Shown in pieces: positions 1-7,819 of a DNA stretch of 11,749 bases. Each line of letters starts with the position of its first letter. Within the stretch, counting starts at the first letter, position 1. The position numbers and the translations under genes are program-made. The DNA comes from an uncultured Phycisphaerales bacterium (GTDB lineage: Bacteria; Planctomycetota; Phycisphaerae; Phycisphaerales; UBA1924). The stretch is taken from positions 1 through 11,749 of the forward strand of contig CALMQD010000220.1 of NCBI GenBank assembly GCA_937871415.1, given 5' to 3'. Under the pieces are notes generated by a model that was not told the origin of the DNA, did no database searches, and worked only from the letters and a program-made list of their open reading frames with translations.

Positions 1-1
1 C

Positions 2-421
2 GGACTCGTGGGAGCCTGCTACTCGAACGCCGCGGCGTTCCTGGCGGGTGAATCCGCTGCCGCGGGAGTTCCGACGCTCGGCGATCACCTGCTCGTCGCC
101 CGGGTGCAGGACGCCAAGGCGACCACCGAGCCCTCGGCCTCGGACGCCGATCTGCAGCGCCGTCCGTGCAGCCTGGGCGAGGGCGAACTGGACGCCCGCG
201 CATTTGTTCGAGCGCTGGTCGACGCCCGCTTCACCGGCCCGTTGGTCTTCGAGTATCCCTTCGCTTTCGTGCCGGGCATCGCCGGGCCGGAGCAGGTGCT
301 GCCCGGCGCGGCCCGAGCGATGTTCGATTGGCTCGCGGGGCGCGAGAGTGTGCAGCCAGCGCCCGGTGCGGCGCCGCACACGCTCAAGCCCGCCGCGCGT
401 GCGGGGGCCGCTCGGCGTTGA
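2..421 (+). CDS. Sugar phosphate isomerase/epimerase-like protein, C-terminal part (5' end outside window)
   Basis: The reading frame is open from the left edge to a TGA at 419-421, so only about 139 C-terminal residues are visible and the true start lies upstream. The segment DHLLVARVQDA, then LGEGELDARAFVRALVDA and TGPLVFEYPF, matches the last strands of the xylose-isomerase-like TIM barrel (AP endonuclease family 2). In that family a late strand carries a metal-binding His or Asp, the 'LGEGxxD' loop follows, and the final strand ends in a catalytic Glu; here that Glu would be in VFEYPF. The last 35 or so residues are Ala/Pro/Arg-rich and probably a disordered tail. Substrate cannot be told from this part. 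The gene is followed 54 nt later, on the same strand, by queG, so the two may be co-transcribed. The fold assignment is fairly sure, the exact enzyme is not. Confidence 0.7.
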   Translation, partial: GLVGACYSNAAAFLAGESAAAGVPTLGDHLLVARVQDAKATTEPSASDADLQRRPCSLGEGELDARAFVRALVDARFTGPLVFEYPFAFVPGIAGPEQVLPGAARAMFDWLAGRESVQPAPGAAPHTLKPAARAGAARR

Positions 422-461
422 GCCACCGCGTCCGCGCATTCGCGGGACGCCGATGCGAGCA

Positions 462-467
462 AGAGGA
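462..467 (+). promoter_or_regulatory. Ribosome binding site of queG
   Basis: AGAGGA lies 8 nt before the GTG at 476. It is the sequence reason for choosing this GTG as the start of queG. Confidence 0.6.
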
Positions 468-475
468 ACACGATC

Positions 476-1609
476 GTGACAACGCCCGCCCGTCAACTGC
501 GTGACGAGGTGCTGGAGGCGTGCCGTGCACTGGGCTTTGCGCTCGCCGGGACGTGCCGCGCTCGCCCCTCGGACTGGCGAGGCGCAATCAACGCATGGCT
601 GGCGGAAGGCTCGTTCGCGACGATGGACTGGCTGGAGGCGACGATGCCGGTCCGCCTCGACATCGACCGCTTCCTTCCGGGGGCCCGCAGCGTGGTCATG
701 GTCGCGGATCAGTACGGCGCGCCGATGGATGACGGAGATGAGACGGGGCCGGGTTCATCGCCGAGCGGTCGCATCGCGCGTTACGCGCGGGGTCGCGACT
801 ACCACAAGATCGTCAACCGGCGTCTGCACCGGCTGGCGGACGCGCTGCGACGCCTGTTTCCGCAGGATTCCTTCCGGTGCTTTGTGGATGCGGCGCCCGT
901 GCTGGAACGCGAGCACGCGCTTCGGGCGGGCCTGGGTTGGATCGGGCGGCACACGCTGCTCATCCATCCGCAGCGGGGGTCGTACTTCGTCCTCGCCGGT
1001 CTGGCGACCACGCTCGACCTGGGAGACTCCGGCGATCCCCAGGCCGCGGCGAACCACTGCGGCACCTGCACGCGCTGCATCGACGCCTGTCCGACCGGCG
1101 CGATCGGTTCGGGTGGTGTGGATGCGCGGCGCTGCATCTCGTACCTCACCATCGAGCACGATGGACCGATCGACGCGGCGCTCCAGCCCCGCATGGACCG
1201 CTGGCTGCTGGGGTGCGATGTCTGCCAGGAAGTGTGTCCGTTCAATGCGCCGGATTCGCGCGACACCGAATCGTCCGTCGCTCGTCCGGTGGCGTCGCAC
1301 CCGGCGTACCGCCCGGCATTTCCCGCGCCGGGCGGAAGCGGCGGGGGGGCGCTCCCGCTCCTCGAACTCCTGGACTGGACCGCCGCCGACCGCGCGACAA
1401 GGCTCACCAGTTCCGCCGTGAAGCGCGCAACACTGGACATGCTCAAGCGCAACGCGCTCATCGCGCTCGGAAACTCCCCGGGCGCGGCCGAGAGTTCGGA
1501 CATCGTCCGTCGCGTGCGTGAAGTCGCCGATGACGAACACGAAGCGGCGATGGTTCGACAGACCGCGCGTGAGGTGCTCGCGAGGTTCGAAGGTCGAAGG
1601 CGGGCCTGA
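476..1609 (+). CDS. queG: Epoxyqueuosine reductase QueG
   Basis: QueG is the cobalamin- and 2x[4Fe-4S]-dependent enzyme that reduces epoxyqueuosine to queuosine at the wobble base of tRNAs with GUN anticodons, in the cytoplasm. The 377-residue length is normal for the family. Visible signatures are GRIARYARGRDYH (98-110), DAAPVLERE (138-146) with Asp138 at the position of the catalytic acid, and GLGWIGRHTLLI (152-163). Cysteines 195, 198, 201 and 205 (CGTCTRCIDACP) bind one cluster; Cys220 and 247, 250 and 254 (CDVCQEVCP) complete the second. A helical HEAT-like C-terminal part (about 300-372, with RNALIALGNS) fits tRNA binding. The GTG start at 476 is supported by AGAGGA 8 nt upstream and by its fit to the family N-terminus. 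The gene follows the sugar isomerase-like gene by 54 nt and ends exactly where the convergent rsfS ends. Confidence 0.95.
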   Translation: MTTPARQLRDEVLEACRALGFALAGTCRARPSDWRGAINAWLAEGSFATMDWLEATMPVRLDIDRFLPGARSVVMVADQYGAPMDDGDETGPGSSPSGRIARYARGRDYHKIVNRRLHRLADALRRLFPQDSFRCFVDAAPVLEREHALRAGLGWIGRHTLLIHPQRGSYFVLAGLATTLDLGDSGDPQAAANHCGTCTRCIDACPTGAIGSGGVDARRCISYLTIEHDGPIDAALQPRMDRWLLGCDVCQEVCPFNAPDSRDTESSVARPVASHPAYRPAFPAPGGSGGGALPLLELLDWTAADRATRLTSSAVKRATLDMLKRNALIALGNSPGAAESSDIVRRVREVADDEHEAAMVRQTAREVLARFEGRRRA

Positions 1610-2584
1610 TCAGCGCTTCTTCCGGGCGGACTTCTTGGCGGGCTTGGAGGCCGATTTCTTGGCTGCGGCCTTCTTCGTGGCCGTCTTCCTGACGGGGCGC
1701 TTCTTCACCGTCCGGTTCTTTTTCGTCGCTGGCTTGGCGGCCTTTCTCCCGGCCGAGGACTTGGCGTTGGTCTTCGCGCGAGTCGTTCCAGCGCCCTTCG
1801 CTCTGGCAGTCTTGCCGCCGCGGCTGGGTGACGGTTTCGAAGGCCTCTTTGCCGCGCTCTCGGCAACCATGGTTCCGGCGATCGTTCGCGAGTCGGTCAG
1901 GGCTGCGTCGTCCTGGTTGCCTTCGGGCGCCGTCAGTGCTTCCTCGTCAATCTCCGAGTCGCCGGTATCGAAATCGGCGCCGTCGTCGCCCGGTCCTTCG
2001 TCGGCGTCCGATTCCGCGCCCTCGTCCACTCCCGCGGCGGTGAGCTCCGAGTCGCCCGGGTGCGCCGTTCGGCCACCGGGCACGCGGGTCCCGCCGCCTT
2101 CACGCTCCCACGTCACGCGCTCGGCGTCGCCCCAGAGCATCTCGAGGTCGTAGTGCGCGCGCATGTTGGGCTCGAAGATGTGCACGACGATGTCCACGCA
2201 GTCGAGCACGATCCACGTCGCCCGGTCGTCCTGTGAGCGACGGAACACTCGGAACCGGTGCTGGTCGGCCAGACGCTCGATGTCGTCCGCCGCGCCGCGC
2301 ATCTGCCGGTCGGAGGTGCCGCTGGCGATGACGATGTAGTCCGACACCTGCGACAGCGAGCGAACGTCGAGGCAGAGAACATCCTCGCAACGGTCGTCGG
2401 CGAGCATCCGTGCGGCCTCGATGGCGAAGCGGCGCATCGCGTCCGGGTCCGACGTGCTGCGCGTGGGGAATCGGCGGTGCTCCGTCTCGGCCTCGACCGC
2501 CTCCTGCGGTGTCTCCGCTGTCGGCGGCTGGGGGGTCGGAACGGCCGGGAACTGGCCCTCAAACTCGGAAGGGACGCTTGCCAT
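1610..2584 (-). CDS. rsfS: Ribosomal silencing factor RsfS with long acidic linker and lysine-rich C-terminal tail
   Basis: RsfS (RsfA/Iojap/YbeB) binds protein uL14 on the 50S subunit and blocks joining with the 30S when nutrients are short. The family domain is at about residues 48-160. It contains CEDVLCLDVRSLSQVSDYIV, ASGTSDRQ, WIVLDCVDIVVHIF and RAHYDLEMLWGDAERV, all typical. The whole protein is 324 residues against roughly 105-130 for most RsfS. Extra parts are a Pro/Glu-rich N-terminus (1-47), an Asp/Glu-rich linker (about 178-230), and a basic tail (about 246-324) made of Lys, Ala, Arg, Ser and Thr with KKAAAKKSASKPAKK-type repeats, like bacterial histone-H1-like proteins. The start is the ATG at 2584. 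An open frame continues upstream to 2809 but would overlap the divergent gene. No Shine-Dalgarno is seen; a TACGCT box lies 8 nt before the ATG. No separate tail-encoding gene or frameshift is needed: the frame is continuous. Confidence 0.93.
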   Translation of the reverse strand: MASVPSEFEGQFPAVPTPQPPTAETPQEAVEAETEHRRFPTRSTSDPDAMRRFAIEAARMLADDRCEDVLCLDVRSLSQVSDYIVIASGTSDRQMRGAADDIERLADQHRFRVFRRSQDDRATWIVLDCVDIVVHIFEPNMRAHYDLEMLWGDAERVTWEREGGGTRVPGGRTAHPGDSELTAAGVDEGAESDADEGPGDDGADFDTGDSEIDEEALTAPEGNQDDAALTDSRTIAGTMVAESAAKRPSKPSPSRGGKTARAKGAGTTRAKTNAKSSAGRKAAKPATKKNRTVKKRPVRKTATKKAAAKKSASKPAKKSARKKR

Positions 2585-2592
2585 AGGCCCCA

Positions 2593-2598
2593 AGCGTA
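2593..2598 (-). promoter_or_regulatory. Possible -10 box of rsfS (leaderless transcript)
   Basis: Read on the minus strand, TACGCT is followed by 8 nt and then the ATG at 2584. This fits a TAnnnT -10 box whose transcript would begin at or next to the start codon. No -35 box is evident, and no Shine-Dalgarno precedes the ATG. The same hexamer occurs before the gene starting at 9893. Confidence 0.35.
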
Positions 2599-2647
2599 GG
2601 TGGGTCCGCGCGGGAATCCGTCGCGGCGGGGGCGAGCGATCGCCGCC

Positions 2648-2653
2648 TATAAA
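2648..2653 (+). promoter_or_regulatory. Possible -10 box for the FkbM methyltransferase gene
   Basis: TATAAA stands out in a very GC-rich 106-nt gap between divergent genes. It lies 37 nt before the ATG at 2691, leaving room for a short leader that contains a GGAA at 2681. I see no convincing -35 box at the expected spacing. Confidence 0.3.
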
Positions 2654-2690
2654 CCGTGTCTCAATCGCGACCGGGCCCCCGGAACTCCCC

Positions 2691-3653
2691 ATGGACTCGA
2701 CCTGGACAGTGTTGCTCGTCGGCGCGGTCCTGACACTTTTCGTGCTCGTAGGCGTGCAGGGGCGTCGTCTGGCGCGCCTCCGTCGGCGGGCGAAGCGCTC
2801 GATGCTCATCGGGCCCGAGTCCTTTGTCCGGCTTCAGAAGCAGTTCTACGACCAGCTGGCCCGGCGCGATTGTGCCGCGCGCGGCGTCACCCCCGCGATC
2901 CCGCTCGAGTTCCGCTCCGAGTGGGGCGAGGACGTGCTGCTCTACGACCTCTTTTTCGGTCTGCCGCTTTCGGGGGCGGGGGGACGCGGCGTATTCATCG
3001 AGGTGGGCGCCAACGACGGGCGCAGCATCAGCGTGTCATGGGTCTTCGAAGCCCTGGGATGGACCGGCCTGCTGGTCGAGCCGATCCCCGAGCGTTGCGA
3101 GGAGTGCCGGGCCCGCCGACCCGGATCGTTCGTGCTGCAGGCAGCGCTGGGCCCAAAGGGCTCGCAGGGCACGACCACGCTGCTCGTCCCCGAGTTGTTC
3201 GAGCAGCAGTTCAGCGCATACCGCGAGGAAAGCGATACGAACGCCCGGCGCACCGCCGAACTGGCGCGCGCCAAGGCCAGGATGCGCCCGGTGACTGTCC
3301 CGTACATGAGCATGGACGCCGCGCTGGAGCTCGCCGGATTGGATCGCGTCGATTTCGCCGCGATTGACGTCGAGGGAAGCGAGCACGAACTGCTGCAGGG
3401 GTTCGACCTCGACCGGTTCCGGCCGCGCGTGCTGGTCGTCGAGGATTTCTCCTTCGGCGAGGACCCGCGCGTCCCGGGGTTGATCACGGCGCGTGGCTAC
3501 GAGGCGGTGATGTGGATCGGCGCGAACCGCGTCTATGTGCGGAAGGACGATCCGGAGCTCCTCGCCCGGGCGCGACGGGCGAGCGAAACGGTGTACTCGC
3601 CCTTCGTGCGTCCCCGCGGGCACACCGACACCGCGGCGCACGACCTGAAGTGA
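2691..3653 (+). CDS. FkbM-family SAM-dependent methyltransferase with N-terminal membrane anchor
   Basis: FkbM-family enzymes are S-adenosylmethionine-dependent, usually O-methyltransferases, that modify glycans, polyketides or other small molecules; the substrate here is unknown. The 320-residue protein begins with a hydrophobic segment (about 5-22, WTVLLVGAVLTLFVLVGV) followed by an Arg-rich stretch (25-36), a positive-inside signal anchor that would leave the enzyme on the cytoplasmic side. The catalytic domain shows FIEVGANDGRSIS (102-114, SAM-binding motif I), GLLVEPIPERCEE (126-138, motif II acidic end), and VDFAAIDVEGSEHELLQGFD (220-239), the hallmark of the family. The ATG at 2691 is chosen because it gives the anchor at the very N-terminus and has GGAA 6 nt upstream. 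The longer open frame back to 2421 overlaps rsfS. It stands alone, divergent from rsfS and convergent with the radical SAM gene. Confidence 0.88.
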   Translation: MDSTWTVLLVGAVLTLFVLVGVQGRRLARLRRRAKRSMLIGPESFVRLQKQFYDQLARRDCAARGVTPAIPLEFRSEWGEDVLLYDLFFGLPLSGAGGRGVFIEVGANDGRSISVSWVFEALGWTGLLVEPIPERCEECRARRPGSFVLQAALGPKGSQGTTTLLVPELFEQQFSAYREESDTNARRTAELARAKARMRPVTVPYMSMDAALELAGLDRVDFAAIDVEGSEHELLQGFDLDRFRPRVLVVEDFSFGEDPRVPGLITARGYEAVMWIGANRVYVRKDDPELLARARRASETVYSPFVRPRGHTDTAAHDLK

Positions 3654-3675
3654 CCGGTCGGGTCGCTGCGCCGGC

Positions 3676-3713
3676 GCGGTGATCAAGGGAACAAGCGGTG
3701 ATCAAGGGAACAA
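3676..3713. repeat. Perfect 19-bp tandem duplication across a stop codon
   Basis: GCGGTGATCAAGGGAACAA occurs twice head to tail without mismatch (3676-3694 and 3695-3713). The copy at 3695-3713 contains the minus-strand stop codon (3702-3704) and last codons of the radical SAM gene. The other copy repeats those codons and a second TGA beyond the stop. It occupies most of the 48-nt gap between two convergent genes. Identity of the copies suggests a recent slippage or duplication event. Confidence 0.9.
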
Positions 3714-4913
3714 CAGGCCCTGCCCGCGACGTTCCCGATCGCGCTTCCGCCGCAGGAACTCCTCGTTGCGCCCCGCATCCCGGTCCGCCCGATCGGACCC
3801 GGGGCCGTGCTGACCGACCAGCGGCGCCGGCCGCGAGAATCCCGCCCGCTTCTTGAACACCTCGAATGCGCGCTCAATCTGCTGGGCGAGCGGGCCCTCG
3901 CCCCGCTGCCGCTTGAACCACCGCGCGTCGTAGAGCTCACCCCCGTGCATCGCTCGGACCTGGGACTCCACCCGCGCCGCCCGATCGGGGAAGTGCCGCC
4001 GGAGCCAATCAAGGAAGAGATCCTTGTTCTGGTGAGGAAGCCGGAGCATCACGTAACCGGCGTTGCGGGCGCCGGCTTCCGCCGCGGCTTCGAGGATCGG
4101 CGCGATCTCGTGGTCGTTGATGCTCGGGATGATCGGCGCGACCATCACGCTCACGGGGACGCCCGCCTGTGCAAGGGTGCGGATCGCGCTCAGGCGGGCG
4201 CTGGGCGCGCTGGCGCGCGGCTCCATCCTGCTCGCCAGTTCGTTGTCGAGCGTCGTGACGCTGATCGCCGCGCTCGCGGCTTGGTGCCGCGCCAGGTCCG
4301 CGAGCAGGTCCACGTCGCGTGCGATTAGCGCGTTCTTGGTGATGAGCGAAACCGGCTGCGCCAGGTCGCGGCAGACTTCGAGCACCCGACGCGTGATCCG
4401 CAGTCGGCGTTCGACCGGCTGGTACGGGTCGGTGACGCCCGATACGACGATCGGTTCGCCCTTCCAAGACGGCTTGAGCAGCGCCTCGCGCAGCAGGTCC
4501 GGGGCGTCCACTTTGGCGAGGATGCGCGTCTCGAAGTCGACGCCGCACGACCAGCCGAGGTACTCGTGCCCGGGGCGTGCGTAGCAATAGATGCACCCGT
4601 GCTCACACCCGCGATAGGGGTTGACCGTCCAGGAGAAGCCGATGTCCGGGCTTTCGACGTGGTTGAGCACCGTCCGCGATCGGTCGTGATAAACGCGCGT
4701 CGCGAGCGAGATCGCTTCGCCGGGTCCCGCCTCGCCGCCCGGCGCGGAACCATCGGCGGTCTGGTTCTCGCGTTCCAGGCGGATCTCGTCAAGGTGCTCT
4801 CCCAGCACGTGCAGCCGCACGTCCTCGAAGCGGTTGCCGGGGTTGAGCCCCGCGCCGCGTCCCTTGACGGGCCCGGTCGTGAGTGCGTCGGCATACTCCC
4901 ATCCGTGGGGCAT
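3702..4913 (-). CDS. PA0069-family radical SAM protein (SplB-like)
   Basis: This is a radical SAM enzyme of the PA0069/Rv2578c type (COG1533, related to spore photoproduct lyase SplB). Its reaction is not established. Counting from the ATG at 4913 (403 residues), the family features are PVKGRGAGLNPGNRFE (15-30), then NPYRGCEHGCIYCYARPGHE (98-117), in which Cys103, Cys107 and Cys110 form the CxxxCxxC site for the [4Fe-4S] cluster. GVTDPYQPVERRLRITRRVL (159-178), the strand SVTTLDNELASRMEPRA (218-234) and APIIPSINDHE (259-269) follow along the partial TIM barrel. The last 40 residues are charged and end in GLLFP. The ATG is preferred because family members start about 10-15 residues before PVKGRG. 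A TTG at 4997 that overlaps the upstream stop codon would add 28 residues. The gene is third in a run with the kinase and regulator genes, so it may be co-transcribed. No membrane segment is seen. Confidence 0.87.
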   Translation of the reverse strand: MPHGWEYADALTTGPVKGRGAGLNPGNRFEDVRLHVLGEHLDEIRLERENQTADGSAPGGEAGPGEAISLATRVYHDRSRTVLNHVESPDIGFSWTVNPYRGCEHGCIYCYARPGHEYLGWSCGVDFETRILAKVDAPDLLREALLKPSWKGEPIVVSGVTDPYQPVERRLRITRRVLEVCRDLAQPVSLITKNALIARDVDLLADLARHQAASAAISVTTLDNELASRMEPRASAPSARLSAIRTLAQAGVPVSVMVAPIIPSINDHEIAPILEAAAEAGARNAGYVMLRLPHQNKDLFLDWLRRHFPDRAARVESQVRAMHGGELYDARWFKRQRGEGPLAQQIERAFEVFKKRAGFSRPAPLVGQHGPGSDRADRDAGRNEEFLRRKRDRERRGQGLLFP

Positions 4914-4993
4914 CAACCGAACATAGACCGAAAAACGGCCCTCGGCAAGGATGACGGGCGGAAAGTCCGTCGACTCGGGAGGTTTCGAAGCCG

Positions 4994-6547
<1,554 letters not shown>

Positions 6548-6555
6548 AGCGTCTG

Positions 6556-6559
6556 CTCC
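6556..6559 (-). promoter_or_regulatory. Ribosome binding site of the response regulator gene
   Basis: On the minus strand GGAG lies 8 nt before the GTG at 6547. It decides in favour of this start over the upstream TTG at 6607, which has no such site. Confidence 0.55.
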
Positions 6560-6603
6560 GTTGCCTGCGACGATCGCCGCGACGGTGGGGGATGGGGGGT
6601 GTT

Positions 6604-7635
6604 TCAACGCTCGCCCTGCCCGAACGTCGCCGGGCAGGGGAACCGCACGCTCAGCACAGCGCCCGCGCGGTGAGTGCAGGGGTCGGGGGTGCGGCGAGAG
6701 AGGGCCACCATGCCGCCGAGCTCGTCCACCACATCCCGGATGACCGAGAGCCCGATGCCCGAACCGTTGGGCTTGGTGGTGACACCCGCGTCGAAGAGTC
6801 GGTTCGTCCCGCCCTCGATGCGTGCGGGCGGCCCCTGGCCGTCGTCGATGATCTCGATCTCGATCTGGTCCGGAGACGATCGGTTGTCGAGCCGTGCCTG
6901 GACGCGGATCGCGCCCGTGCCGGTCACACCGGAGGACTGCAATCTCTCGATCGACTCGATGGCGTTGCGCACCGCGTTGGTGATGATGGTGTAGACCGGT
7001 CCCGCGGGCACCTCTGCGAGGCGGGGGTCGATCTCGCAGGTCAGTTCGATGCGGAGTTCCTCGGCGACCGGCGACATCACGTCGGCCGCGTGACGCACCG
7101 CCTCGCTCATGCCACCCCCCGAACCGATCGACGCCGTGACCGGCGCCATGAGCCCGGGCGTGAACCCGCCCATCGAAGCCTTCACGAGCGAAGCCATCTG
7201 CTGCATCGCGACGTGGACCGTGTCCAGCAGGCGCGCCACTTCAACCGCCGAGTTCGAATCGCGAGCGTCCTCGCAGAGCGTCGCGGCCAGGTCGTCCGAA
7301 GGGGTGCACGTGTTTGCGCCGGGTGAGCGCCAGGCGCCGCTGGACTGGGCCGTCGTGTCGCCCGCCGGCGCGTGCGAGCCGGTTTTCCAGACGGCGCGGC
7401 GGGCCAGGCTCAGGCACCGCAGAGAGCCGTCGAGCAGGTTGGCCAGTTCGTGCGTCAGCGCGGTAAGGCGCTCCGAGACGTACGCCGAGTCGAGCGGGTC
7501 GGGGTGCGACGAACCCGCCGGGCGCACGATCGTGCGCCTCAGGACGGGGCCGCCCTTGCGACCGGGCTGCCCGTCCGAAGACGGGGGCTGCGGCGGCGGG
7601 GGAGGAGGTGGGGTGGCGTTGCCGTCACTCGACAT
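6604..7635 (-). CDS. Soluble sensor histidine kinase
   Basis: The 343-residue protein is a histidine kinase without membrane segments or a recognised sensor domain, so it should act in the cytoplasm and phosphorylate the NtrC-type regulator encoded next. After a Pro-rich N-terminus (proline run at about 9-18), the H-box is LTALTHELANLLDGS (57-71) with His62 as phospho-acceptor. The ATP-binding domain has the N-box ITNAVRNAIES (218-228), G1 box DDGQGPP (264-270) and G2 box GSGIGLSVIRDVV (291-303). About 40 residues of Gly/Ser/Thr/Ala-rich sequence (86-127) separate the two DHp helices, where normally only a short turn exists. The ATG at 7635 is chosen as giving a plausible N-terminus before the Pro-rich region; the open frame continues upstream to 7794 and no clear Shine-Dalgarno helps. 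The stop overlaps an in-frame TTG of the regulator frame as TTGA, but the likely regulator start is further down. Confidence 0.9.
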   Translation of the reverse strand: MSSDGNATPPPPPPPQPPSSDGQPGRKGGPVLRRTIVRPAGSSHPDPLDSAYVSERLTALTHELANLLDGSLRCLSLARRAVWKTGSHAPAGDTTAQSSGAWRSPGANTCTPSDDLAATLCEDARDSNSAVEVARLLDTVHVAMQQMASLVKASMGGFTPGLMAPVTASIGSGGGMSEAVRHAADVMSPVAEELRIELTCEIDPRLAEVPAGPVYTIITNAVRNAIESIERLQSSGVTGTGAIRVQARLDNRSSPDQIEIEIIDDGQGPPARIEGGTNRLFDAGVTTKPNGSGIGLSVIRDVVDELGGMVALSRRTPDPCTHRAGAVLSVRFPCPATFGQGER

Positions 7636-7648
7636 CGGGGTGTCTATC

Positions 7649-7665
7649 GACGCCGCCGCGGCGTC
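7649..7665. promoter_or_regulatory. Perfect 17-nt dyad upstream of the kinase gene, possible operator
   Basis: GACGCCGC and GCGGCGTC flank a single central C, forming a perfect inverted repeat 13 nt before the kinase ATG at 7635. It lies in the 184-nt gap (7636-7819) between divergent kinase and glycosyltransferase genes. A second, weaker dyad (GTTGC-N6-GCAAC) is at 7679-7694. The rest of the gap holds no gene I can support. GC-only dyads arise easily by chance in such DNA, so operator function is a guess. Confidence 0.3.
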
Positions 7666-7804
7666 TCTGCACGGGCGCGTTGCGTACAAGCAACATCGGA
7701 CATGCACGAAGAGCGGAACCGTTACAGCCGCGCAAGACGGCGGCGCCGGTGATGGCCGGGGGTCTGCCGGGGCCCATAATGCGCCGGCGAACATCGCCGC
7801 CCGC

Positions 7805-7810
7805 TACAGT
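7805..7810 (+). promoter_or_regulatory. Possible -10 box of the glycosyltransferase gene (leaderless transcript)
   Basis: TACAGT ends 9 nt before the ATG at 7820, which would put the transcript start at or next to the start codon. No Shine-Dalgarno is present before the ATG and no -35 box is evident. A CATAAT at 7775-7780 is an alternative -10 giving a leader of about 35 nt. Confidence 0.35.
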
Positions 7811-7819
7811 GGGCCTCCT

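Noticed and set aside
1613-1850. Repetitive CTTCTTGG-like DNA as a repeat element or CRISPR-like array
   Set aside because: It is the coding sequence for the lysine/alanine-rich tail of RsfS read on the opposite strand; unit lengths vary and there are no spacers.
3654-3680. GCGCCGGCGC palindrome (3668-3677) as a terminator between convergent genes
   Set aside because: It has no loop and no T-run; a self-complementary GC decamer is common in this composition.
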